Below, piece by piece: positions 11,047 through 20,775 of a DNA stretch of 64,000 nucleotides (position 1 is its first letter; each line of letters opens with the position of its first letter). The position numbers and the translations under genes are program-made. Below the pieces are notes generated by a model. It was not told the DNA's origin. It worked only from the letters and a program-made list of their open reading frames with translations, and ran no database searches. Origin of the DNA: Siderastrea radians (lineage: Eukaryota > Cnidaria > Anthozoa > Scleractinia > Rhizangiidae); contig OZ024889.1 in assembly GCA_964017195.1 (NCBI GenBank), forward strand, positions 60,473,858 through 60,537,857, in the 5' to 3' direction.

Positions 11047-12195
11047 AAGCAATGAAAATCAGTACTATAAACTTGCATCGCGCTGGTAAACTAAAGCGCG
11101 GAAAAAAGGTAGGCACTTTCTATCGACAGAACAAGTCTTTTTCATTAACTAGACAGTTGTGAAACAGCAGTAGCGAAATCCACTGAACACAAACAATTCC
11201 ATACTAAAAGGCAGCTTTGATGACCACGTATAAACTGATTTGGAACCTAACTTCTGTGAAATAATTTGACAGGTGCCATAATTCTAAATGGTCTCAATCC
11301 TCATTCAATAGACAGCACAAACATTGAAATAAACCATACCTTGAAACTGGCTTGGGTTATCCATGCTACTTTGTTTGGGACCAGTTCGAACTCAGCAAAG
11401 TTTTAACAAATGGGGCTTAGTGAAGTTGAATTCTGCCGTACACAAAAAAATGGGAAATTTTGCTTCTTTATACAAACAGGCTCGATTTACTTCACTTTTG
11501 TTAATTTCCAGCGTTAACATTCTTTTGCATTCCAAAAAGAGGAAGAAAAAGTCCGAAATGAGCGATTTTCACGTTTCCAAACTTCTGTCCCTTCGTATGC
11601 AAATATTCTCTGTACATTTGTTTGCATTGCGTTACCAAATACCGTGACTAAATTGCTCAACCAAATTTGGATATATGATGTCACAGGTGTAGCATATTAG
11701 ATGTCACGTTTTGTCTTGGTTTACACAGAGAGCTCACAACGATATCACCAATATCGTTCAATTTTTTCTTTTCCCTCTACCTTTTTTGAGATCAACCGAA
11801 CATTTTAGTTTGAAGCCATCATTAAGCCCCATTTGTTAAATTCGCTGTCTTCCAAGTTTTCCCAAAGGCAGCAGCATGGATAACCCAAGCCAGTTTCAAG
11901 GTATAGTTTAGTTCAATTTTTCTACTGTCTATTGAACGAGGATTGAGACCATGTGGGGTTATGGCACATGTTAAATTATTTCACAAAAGTTAGGTTCCAA
12001 ATTAGTTTCTACGTAAACATCAGAACCTGCCTTTTAGTTTGGAATTGTTTGTGCTCATTAAATTTCGCTACTGCTGTTTTGTAACTGTCTAGTTAATGAA
12101 AGAGACTTGTTCTGTTAATAAGAAGTGTCTATCTTTTTTTCTGCGCTTTAGTTTACCAGCGCGATGCAAGTTTATAGTACTGATTTTCAAGATTA
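11047..12195. repeat. Large fold-back (inverted repeat with ~375-bp arms)
   Basis: The left arm, about 11047-11425, starts AAGCAATGAAAATCAGTACT, and the right arm, about 11820-12195, reverse-complements onto it. Shared inner words are CTTGGGTTATCCATGCT, GTCTCAATCCTC and AACAAATGGGGCTTA. The loop is about 400 bp. The arms differ by substitutions and small indels, so the structure is not recent. It looks like a non-autonomous fold-back transposon; no target duplication was identified and no protein is encoded. Confidence 0.75.
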
Positions 12196-12444
12196 ATTTC
12201 CTGTGATTTTGACCTCCGGAACCCGAGAATCGATTTCCTCGTTTTTTCCGAAAATAAAGCGCTTCTGGGGAAAACGAACCACATCAGGTTTCTTGTTTTA
12301 CCAATACTCATTTATATGCAAAATATGAAAGAAATCGATTTTTCAACGTCTGCCGCCGAATGCTCGATGTTTACTGAAAGGCGCTCTTAAATACTTCTCA
12401 AGTGGCTGTAAACTCAAATTGGCGCTTTTTTTTATTTTAAATAG

Positions 12445-13300
12445 CTAGAACTGGTTTAGGAAAGCATTCAAAGCTTAGTGACCTTCTTAAGATCATTCTA
12501 CGGCAAAGGATGGATATGTTGTTACCTTAGACGCTTGGGCGCGGCGCCTGAAAGCTTTCTCTGAAGGGCAGAAAATACCTAGAACTAGATTAGGAAAAAT
12601 GGTTTATGTTAAGTGGCCTTAAAGTTATTCTACAGCAAAAGATGGCTTTTGTCACCTCAGAAGCTTGGGTGCGGCACCTGCAAACTTTGTCTGAGGGAGA
12701 GAAAATCCCTAGAGCTAGTTTACGAAAAACGTTTAATGTTTAGTGATCTTAAAATTATTCTACAGCAAAGAATGGATTTTGTCATCTCAGAAGCTTGGGC
12801 GCGGCGCCTGAAAGCTTTCTCTGAGGGACAGAAAAATCCCTAGCACTAGTTTAGGAAAAGTTTTTAATGTTTAGTGACCTCCTTAAAATTATTCTACAGC
12901 AAAGGATGGATTTTGTCACCTCAGAAGCTTGGGCGCGACGTCTGAAAGCTTTCTCTGAAGGACAGAAAATCTCTAGACCTAGTTTAGGAAATATGTTTAA
13001 TGTTAAGTGGCCTTAAAATTATTCTACAGCAAAAGATGGATTTTGTCACCTCAGAAGCTTGGGCGCGGTGCCTGAAAGCTTGCTCTGAAGGACACAAAAT
13101 CCCTAGCACTAGTTTAGGAAAAACGTTTAATATTTAGTGACCTTCTTAAAATTATTCAACAGCAAAGAATGGATTTTGTCACCTCAGAAGCTTGGGCACG
13201 GCGCCTGAAAGCTTTCTCTGAAGGACAGAAAATCCCTTGAACTAGTTCAGGAAAAACGTTTAATGTTTAGTGACCTCGTAAATTATTCTACAGCAAAACG
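12445..13300. repeat. ~131-bp tandem array, about 6.5 units
   Basis: Units begin at about 12445, 12579, 12709, 12840, 12973, 13103 and 13236, each opening with a variant of CTAGCACTAGTTTAGGAAAA. Each continues through TTAGTGACC, ATTATTCTACAGCAAA, GGATTTTGTCACCTCAGAAG and GGCGCCTGAAAGCTTTCTCT. Spacing is 130-134 bp, and the last unit stops at CTACAGCAAAACG. Units differ by a few per cent to about 15 per cent. This is a local minisatellite-like array. Open frames spanning it are artefacts of the repeat. Confidence 0.9.
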
Positions 13301-13639
13301 AGCCCCCAAATTTCAGTTTTCACCAATTATCCAAAAAACTAAGTCGGTGACCTTCCCTTCTTATTGAATTTTTAGAAACTCCCTAAATTCTTCAACCTCT
13401 CTGACGGTATGGCAAAAAGTTATTCCGAAAAAGGCATTTTTTGAATTACAAATTCCACTGAACAGCTTTCTTCCAAAAGCTTCTATTTGAATTGGCACAC
13501 TTAGTGTTACATGCATGCAAAAATCAGGACGGATCACCAGGCAAAATTTTGAGATAAAAACAAATGTTTCGTGCAAGTTTTATTTCCGGTTTGTGCGATT
13601 TTACGCGGTATTTAACTTCCGGTAGTTTGCGCGCGCGAC
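13301..13639. other. Spacer between tandem array and Penelope remnant
   Basis: No coding sequence or repeat is recognised. The segment becomes GC-rich at 13600-13680 (TTTGCGCGCGCGACG), just before the reverse-transcriptase remnant. Confidence 0.3.
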
Positions 13640-14360
13640 GTATTAATAGAAATTTGGATTCACTCAGCTGACGCGTGCATTCCAGCTATGTCGCGTGTAG
13701 GCTATGCGCGTGCGCGGCTAAAAAAATCGCTAGTGTGCAAAAGATTCCTCAATGACATGTTTTTACTGTGGAACATAACGAAAGGTGAAGTGGAAATGAC
13801 TTTATTGAGCAGGCAAATAAGTTTCATCCCACTATCAAATTTACGGCTGAAATCTCAGAGAATAGAAATCACATTCCTTGACACGAACGTGTACAAAAGG
13901 CAGAGGTTTTATAAAGAATCGCTGCTAGACGTGCGAACACATTACAAGCCTACAGAGACTTTTCAGTACACAAATTTTTATTCGTGCCACTCACCAGGTG
14001 TTACAAAAGGTTTTATCAAAGGGAAAGCACTCAGGCTTCTTTGAACAAACTTCTCTAAAACTACGTTTGAGACGAACATAAAGGACTTATGTCTCACTTG
14101 ATATCTAGAGGATATCCAGTTAGCCTGGTTAAAAAACATCTTGGCGAAGATCAATTCAGTGACAGGCACTCTGCTCTAATGCAGAAAAATCAAACCGCAC
14201 GAAAGAAAATATTGCCGTTTGTAACGCAATACTGCCCAGCACTACCTGGCCTCAAAAACTTACTAAGGGAGAAACGACACCTTGTACAAAATCATTCAAG
14301 GTAAAAAGGAGCCTCCTCTCTTATCGTACAGAAGAGGGAAATCCCTAAAAAACATTCTAG
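13640..14360 (+). pseudogene. Penelope-like retroelement reverse transcriptase remnant
   Basis: Fragments in changing frames match the C-terminal half of a Penelope-like reverse transcriptase. They include KRFLNDMFLLWN (catalytic box, family RFIDD type), then in another frame FIEQANKFHPTIKFTAEISE, then ITFLDTNVYK, THYKPTETFQYTNFYSCHSP, GVTKGFIKGKALRLL, LPFVTQYCPALPGL, and finally PPLLSYRRGKSLKNILVR. The first catalytic Asp of the box is Asn, and there are frameshifts near 13800-13860 and after 14043 plus stops. No GIY-YIG endonuclease is seen downstream, so both ends are truncated. The element is dead. Family assignment is from recalled motif similarity. Confidence 0.75.
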
Positions 14361-14706
14361 TTAGAGTTAAGCTATAAAGGCTTAGAAAATACCACATACG
14401 AACTGTACAGGAGTCGTGTTGGCCCGTCAACACCTGTTAAAACGGTCAAGTCTGACCAAGCGAGTCCCAAGAGACCTAAGGGGATCTTTGTTGACGTCAA
14501 ATTCCCCGTCCCCCAACCCTTGCCATAACGCAAATTAAAATTCCATAAATTACCCCTCATCCATCTCTCCCTACTCCCAACATTTCATTCTCTCCCTCCT
14601 CCCTACATTTTGACCCCGATTTCTCCCTCCTCCCTATTTCTTTGGGCCATTTTTCCATCCTCCCTAATCCTTTCCTCCCCCCTCCCCAAAGAAACGCACC
14701 CTTAGT
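14361..14706. other. Pyrimidine-rich low-complexity stretch
   Basis: From about 14505 to 14692 the plus strand is dominated by C and T, with CTCCCTCCTCCCTA recurring several times. No gene is visible. It separates the Penelope remnant from a dispersed repeat. Confidence 0.5.
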
Positions 14707-15640
14707 TCAATCAGACCATAATAACACAGATAACAGTGCCGTTTCTGAGATGAATGTGGAGATCACTGCAAAGTTACTTAGTTTCTTCAGGGAATTAACA
14801 CTAAGAGATTTTAATTTCACTTGCCATTCGTTAAGGGATGTGAATGTGATGGCGAAGTCGTTATTCATTAGTTGAAAGTCAATCTTGAGATACCAGGAGA
14901 TTATGGCCCTTGGACAATACACCTAAAACTTGACAAAACCTGGCATTCAGACAAAATCCTATTCAAGGTGAGCTAGACATGACCTTTATCCTGTAAGTTT
15001 CATCCAAATACCAAGGGAAAGAAGAAAAAATTCCAAGTTTTCGGATATTCGGTTGGAGGCTCTATAGCCTCTTGTTTGTACTGGTTGACAGGTTAATGTT
15101 GTGATATCGGGATTTTGAGAGCGTTTGTACTCAGCGCTGATAAAAAACCCGAAACTAATTTTTATACCAGATCTTAGAATGGTATGTCGTCTTTCAAGAT
15201 TTCTGAATTTCAAGTGTTTGGTGTTTTACCGAGGAGGGAAACTTTCTTTTGAAAAACTGTGCCAAATTATGAATTTTGAGCAAGCGAATTTTAGTGATTT
15301 TCAGCAGCTCGCCATGACCTTGAAAATTAATTTTACAGATCTCAAACAGGACTCAATTACTTCATTCAAACTTCTAAAGGAAACTTTCACGCTTAAAATG
15401 GGGTTTTCTGGGATGCCAATCAAACAGAATCAAACAGAGTGAAGTTTACGAGAAGGTATGATACACGTTTATTTCGCGTGTTTACAGGACACGTGTGGCC
15501 TAAACGTGCTTTTTATTTTTCGGGCTCAAAAAGAATTTCAAGAAAAAAATTCCACGACGTTTCTTAGATTACCATAGGGTATCCATGGAAAATTTATGAG
15601 GGAATTTTATTTCTCATCATGTGCCACGCTCAATTTTCCT
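14707..15640 (+). repeat. Dispersed repeat R1, copy 1
   Basis: A ~0.9-kb unit found three times in the window: here, inverted at about 30020-31010, and in the same orientation at about 34965-35690. Shared words include ACAAAACCTGGCATTCAGAC, TTTTGAGAGCGTTTGTACTC, GTGTTTTACCG and CATCATGTGCCAC near the end. The copies are diverged by perhaps 10-20 per cent. Frames in it (for example 15125-15442) are not conserved between copies, so I do not call a protein. It resembles a non-autonomous transposon or an old retroelement UTR. Confidence 0.75.
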
Positions 15641-15915
15641 TTTTTCATTTTCATTTCTCTTGTACCGATAGAAAGTAGAAAAATGAAGATTTTTGAACTT
15701 TTGATTTTTATTTAGAAAGCCAAATTTCGTTTGATTCCATTTTTAATCTCGAAACACTAAACCAAAATACTAAAAACAGCAGAGGTTTCCGGGGGGGGAC
15801 TCGCCCAATTCGCCCTCCCCAGGCAGTGCTTTTCTCGGTTCATGGAAATATTGTATGGAACAAGTAATTGTAAAGATATGTAACTGTAATGATCAACATT
15901 TATTTTTTGCAAAAA
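15640..15915 (+). repeat. Dispersed repeat R2, copy 1
   Basis: The unit contains TTGTACCGATAGAAAGTAG, CTAAACCAAAATACTAAAAA, GCAGAGGTTTCCGG and CGCCCTCCCCAGGCAGTGCT. It recurs in the same orientation at about 29725-30003 and inverted, shorter and diverged, at about 36295-36430. It always lies next to repeat R1 here, so R1 and R2 may be parts of one composite. Confidence 0.75.
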
Positions 15916-15923
15916 AAAAAATT

Positions 15924-15924
<1 letters not shown>

Positions 15925-15962
<38 letters not shown>
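15925..15962. repeat. (AT)n microsatellite
   Basis: A near-perfect run of about 18 AT dinucleotides, with further TATA-rich sequence to 16000. The word GTAATGATCAACATTTAT occurs on both sides of it (15888 and 15964), which suggests a local slippage or duplication event. Confidence 0.9.
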
Positions 15963-15963
<1 letters not shown>

Positions 15964-16000
15964 GTAATGATCAACATTTATATATATATGTATATATATA

Positions 16001-16068
16001 ATAATGATCAAAAGTAGAAAGATTTCAATAAGACGATGAATTGAAATCTTTCTACTTTTGATCATTAT
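16001..16068. repeat. Perfect 28-bp stem hairpin
   Basis: ATAATGATCAAAAGTAGAAA at 16001 continues to TTTCAA at 16028. It is exactly reverse-complemented at 16041-16068, with a 12-nt loop TAAGACGATGAA. There is no mismatch in the stem. It follows the AT microsatellite directly. It could be a MITE relic or the foot of a larger inverted duplication. Confidence 0.85.
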
Positions 16069-16176
16069 TATAACTGCTCCTCTAAGAGTTGAGCGCTCTA
16101 CAAATTTATTCTATTCAAGTTCAAGAAGTATGTATATATATATATACATTTATTTATTTATTAAAAACTGGACTAG

Positions 16177-17400
16177 GTATATTGGATTTCTAGCATTTTG
16201 ATTGGCTCAACGGAGCTAGGCTATCAGCTCATATTCCTACTGCGACCAAATATGGTAACTGAACACTTAACAAGAAAGTGAGCTGAAAGTTTTTTCCTCG
16301 CAAGCAACCGGGCGAGAAAAATGGACGAGAAAAAATCACTTGGCAGCGAAGTTAAATTAAGCAGAAATTCCAACAGCGTCATAGAGACACAAATAAAAAT
16401 TGTTCCGTGGTGCTTGATTTCTTAAGACATCAAGAAACTGTGCAGAAATAGAAATGTAAGCATTAAGGGTTGTGTTTACAATTAATTTCTTTCATCGGTC
16501 GTCACATCGATCATTAAAATTGAACAAACGCGGTAGGTTTTATCAGGAGGGCTTTCCATTTCAAATTATCTAGACAGGGCATAAAATAAAACACAGTGAA
16601 ATGGGGCAGAAGCATTTAATAAAAACTATCACACATGCCTGATGGCGAGTCGGTGAGAAAATCATGAAGCAATCTAAACAAGTACTAGTGAAACGAACTA
16701 CCAAGAAGGAAGAAGGGCGAGATTTTGTCGGTTGTCACACGCAAAATTTACACTGGTTTACTTGCACTCGTTGTAGTCCTGTGTTCCAAAAGATCCAAAT
16801 GTTCAAATATAGAAATCAGATGCTATATAAATGGAGTTGAATCGCTTTCCCCGTTGTTTGAGCGTTGTTTTTACCATTCCGTCCGCAACCTCTAAACCAA
16901 GAACAACTGCGTTTTGTGCTTTGCGTTTAACAAACTATGATGGTGAATTCTAATATTTCTCGCTACAGTAATCTTGCTTCTGAGCTACATAGAAATTACC
17001 TCTTTAAATTCAAATTAGTTCTGTCTTCAGTTCGATCAAACACGCACATGATGGCTCCGGACTACAAACGGACGGATTACAAACCTGTTCCGTTCAACTC
17101 CAGCAGCTTATAAGGTGAAATCGTACAGCTTCAATCCGCTTTGAACGATGATTATAACAATGTTTCCAGAAAAACCAAGCACGTACCATATTTCAGAGCC
17201 AATAATTCGAAGATTTCTTCCAAACCTTGTGCCGCTTCGTCCACTTTCGAGCAGTTTCGTTGATTCATTCAGCTTTGCAGTGAAACGCCTTTTTCGTTCA
17301 GTCTTGTGATCGATTCTTGTTCCCTTTTTATCTCTTTTCTCATTTTTTCCCTTTCTTTCGTGATTTTTTTAAAAAAATAGTGGTTACGTTTTTAATAAAA
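16177..17400 (+). repeat. Dispersed repeat R4, inverted partial copy at 59.2-59.98 kb
   Basis: The left end, ATTGGATTTCTAGCATTTTG and GATTGGCTCAACGGAG up to GACCAAATATGG (16180-16255), reappears reverse-complemented at 59880-59965. The segment near 17245-17330 (CAGTTTCGTTGATTCATT, GATCGATTCTTGTTCC) matches 59330-59420 reverse-complemented. The middle parts are not obviously alike, so one copy is deleted or rearranged. No protein is recognised in this 1.2 kb. Confidence 0.6.
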
Positions 17401-17480
17401 CAATTATACTAATCGGGCTTGCTGGATATCAAATGATTATCACCAACTCGGCGCTACGCGCCTCGTTGGTTATTTATTTA

Positions 17481-17592
17481 ACAATTATCCTGCGAAATCG
17501 CGCGGAATATCACCTGATACTTAGCCGACGAGGCCGTAGGCCGAGTTGGCTAAATCAGGTGATATTCCGCAAGATTGAGCAGGATAATTGTT
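17481..17592. repeat. Compound palindrome
   Basis: The outer arms ACAATTATCCTGCGAAATCG and GAATATCACCTGAT pair with ATCAGGTGATATTCCGC and AGGATAATTGT. The centre, TTAGCCGACGAGGCC-GTA-GGCCGAGTTGGCTAA, is itself a near-perfect palindrome. A further copy of the CCAACTCGGCG / CGCCTCGTTGG motif lies just upstream at 17443-17470. This is a typical hairpin MITE without coding capacity. Confidence 0.8.
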
Positions 17593-18259
17593 TTATTATT
17601 CAACAAATTCCCATCGACTACCATTTTCAGAACGAGAAAAACTACGGCTCTATGATGAAAACGCTAAATTAGCTAGCAACACGTAAGCTTAATAAAAATC
17701 AAAACAGAACTTCAAGAAATCGAACTTTACTACCGTTCACTTAAAAAGACTTATTTACAAACTCATGTTTGGAAATGACAAGACAAAGTAAAAAAAATAG
17801 TGCTACCTTACCGAGAATAAGTTCTCTTCCTGTGAATTAAAATCTTTTCAATTTTAATCTTTACAACTTTCCGTGAGCAAGTGTGCTGCTTCGTTCGCAA
17901 TAGCTTTTTCTTGGTTGAGTTCTCACTATGAAAATTCCAAGTCAACCTCTGGATATCTTTGTGAGCTGAAGCAAATACTTGTTGACTTTTTGAGAGCATT
18001 TAATCGTGGAAAGTTTCTTCCAGGGAGTTGAAATTTCCGGAGAACACTGCTAAAACTGTCTCGCTTTTCAAAATGGCCTCCAAACAAGCAATGAAAGAAA
18101 ATCTGCAGTGCACTTCCAAATATGGTCATTTACGTATATCGCAGGATATCTGTCATGTACGGATGACAGATATTGAGGGCTTCCTTACCATATATGGGCA
18201 TAGTGACAATTTGTTGAATAATAACATTCGATATCCAGCGCGCCCTCGTAGAATAATTG
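17593..18259. other. Left flank of the large TTAA element
   Basis: AT-rich sequence with no recognised gene. Frames at 17808-18129 are short and without domains. The TTAA at 18260-18263 marks the insertion point of the large element. Confidence 0.35.
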
Positions 18260-18263
18260 TTAA

Positions 18264-19440
18264 GAGTGGCTGCCTGTTAGGATGGAGAATGCTCCGTCAT
18301 CGGCCGATTTGGCGAATTCCTCATATTTTGCCCAGAGATACCCTTTGGTAAAATGTTCTCAAAAATCACATCGAAAAGTTCGAGCGATGTTTCATTTTTC
18401 AGAAATTCACAAAAAATTGAAAGTGCGGCCAAAGTGCGGTTTTTCGCCTGATCAAATACCCAAACTTAGGTGCGAGGACGAAGCATCGCTAGGGCCTTAA
18501 AATAAATTCAATTGACGTCAAACGTGGCATGAATTGGGAACAACTACTCTTATGCATGTTTCACTTGCAAAACAATTTAAATCTGTTAATACTGAGATTT
18601 TACGAGCCATTTTGAAAACACCTCTATAGAGCGCTGATAATGGAGGCAAAATGTAGGTGAAGTTTAATGGCAATAAAATGGCCCTGGTACCTCGTTTTTC
18701 GACAATTTTACTTTATCGCCAGAAGATATCATTATTAAATATTTTCCATGCCAAGTTTCAAGGTCAAACTCGCAAAGCTTCCCTGTGAGAAAATCGAATG
18801 TTTTATGTCATGCGTTCGGCTCAAATCACGGAAGATTTTTAGATGAACTTAGGTTAATCAGCTTCAACTGCGCCGATAAAATTCTAACAATAATTTAAAT
18901 CTTGGCAATTTGCCATTAAACTTGAAAAATTTACCCACTAGCAAGTAAAATAACGTATTCGGGTGTTTTAGAGGCTCTTGAAAGTCTCATTTGAACTGAC
19001 AAATCCTTCCAGTGTAAGTACCGTCGGGCTGTATTCGCCTTAGGTGAATTTGCCAACAAGCGCTGTTGACATTTCAGCCCGAAGAGGTTTCCCAACTCTC
19101 TTCCAATTCGCGTTTTTTTTCAGTTTCACATTTCAATTTGTTAAACACAAAATCGTGAAATACTTTATAAGTTTAAGCAGTTCGGATGGCTGCGCCTGAT
19201 CGCGTTGAAATCACTTGCGATCATTTCAAGAGCACTGTCAATGTCATGTAAACAAACGATAATCTCTCGACAGAGGTCAGGATGTCAAGAGCTTTAGTAA
19301 CGTAGCGTTTATATAGCACGAAGGTGATCCACATGTCAGTGTTATAAAGGTAGTAACGATTTCAAATCAAATTCCGCGTATATAATGACAAAACTAAAAG
19401 GAAATCTGTCCTTCGCCAAACAAATGCACAGCATTTTAAA
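18264..19440 (+). repeat. Left terminal inverted repeat of the large element
   Basis: It pairs with the right arm along its length. Checkpoints are CAAAGTGCGG near 18430, TTGACGTCAA near 18515, TGTTTCACTTGCAAAAC near 18560, ACGAGGTACC (inverted) near 18690, TCATTTCAAGAGCACTG near 19225 and TATATAGCACGAAGGTGATC near 19310. The inner edge fades at about 19430-19440, 370 bp before the first called exon. Any promoter of the enclosed gene would therefore lie in or beside this arm. Confidence 0.85.
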
Positions 19441-19807
19441 AAACGCTTATTATATTCCTAAGCAGTCACAAGAAACATACCCAAACGACGCACGTCTACC
19501 TCAATGCCACATCACAGTAGCTTCCACAATCCCAGGTTTCTGTTATGAGCATCAAGGGCCTTTTGAATCTATTTTCTGGTAGCATATTCAGTATACTGGA
19601 ATCCATATTACGTGCTGTGAGGTCAGGTAAGGTGTTTGACATTTGATACAGATAAATCACGCAACCCCCACGTAGCGCAGATAGCCTGGTCACGTGCACA
19701 CCCCTCTTGTGAAATTGTGTACATTTCGCGTCATTTCTCACGTGAACACACGAAGAAGCACTTTCAGATATGCGGTTTGCTTTGCCGTGATTGTTTCTCG
19801 TGTTCCA

Positions 19808-20708
19808 ATGGCTCTTTGTAGCTACAGTACATTACTCAGTAACGCTACCCCTTGTGGGCAGTCCAGTGATTATCCTGGTCAGCTGGAATGCGTGGCGCTC
19901 AAAGACTGTGCTAAAGATGTAATCGGTTACTTAACGAGTTTTAAACTCAGCAATGATGAAGGAGTGGGTACTGAAATGAAGTTGCTGTTAGCCAGAGCCG
20001 GTGAGTACCTTTTCAAAAACGAAAACCCATTATGTGATGTTTTGAACTCTGACACTTGCATGCCTAATTATATGAAAACAAATGCTTTCAGGGGTTTTCT
20101 CTTTGGAAGAAAAGCATTATGCCCTGAGCATTTGCCCACGCCATAGAGCCGAATTTGGAATCCGCTGGAGGACAAGAAAAACCCTTTGCGCAGTTCCTAC
20201 AGAATTGGCGGTGCATAAATCCGGGACTGCCAAGGGGAGCCACCGTGTAAATAGCCGGCAGTCAGCATTTATTATCAAAAACACCAACACACTCATTCCG
20301 GTTGGATCTCGTAAGTTTACGCAATCGGTTTATACTTAGTGGTGTTGGAATTTTCCGCCCACGCATGAATACTTGGTAATGAGTAGTAGCTTCCATATTC
20401 CTGTGGCACAGGTCACCCAATCAATTATCTTAAGCTACTTGAGCTGGCTGTGCTTGCGAGAGTGTTGACGCAGTTATTTTCCCAGGTTTTTTCCTTTCTC
20501 TTATGAAGCTAACGTAAATGTTATAATTAATGTGTATACTTACCTAAAGTGAAATATTTTGCTGTTTTTAGCAATTTGCAAATCATGCCACGAGTTTTTG
20601 ACCAGGCAGACCATGTCGGACCAGACGCTGGAGGCTGCTGCTATTCGCGTTGAGGCGATTGCTGAGGAAACCCCATTTCAGGTGGAGGCATCTGAACCAC
20701 ATACAGGG
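19808..20708 (+). CDS. Exons 1-3 of the element gene: N-terminal zinc-binding region
   Basis: Exon 1 reads MALCSYSTLLSNATPCGQSS and then LECVALKDCAKDVIGYL to a GTGAGT donor at 20001. Exon 2 carries FSLEEKHYALSICPRHRAEF and RWRTRKTLCAVP, and ends TNTLIPVGS at a GTAAGT donor. Exon 3 completes PICKSCHEFLTRQTMSD and an acidic stretch to EPHTG. The residues C-P-x-H, a lone Cys, and C-x2-C across the exon 2/3 junction could bind one zinc ion and probably contact DNA. Upstream of 19808 an alternative frame contains CGLLCRDCFSC, which might be an extra zinc segment lost by frameshift. The frame is open across the junctions. Confidence 0.65.
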
Positions 20709-20775
20709 GTAAGTAGCAAATGTTATCTGTCGCCTGACCGTTACACACCCTTACCTCTCTCCTCCGCAGAGGCTC

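Noticed and set aside
12613..12843. 76-codon frame in the tandem array
   Set aside because: Produced by the ~131-bp repeat; not a gene.
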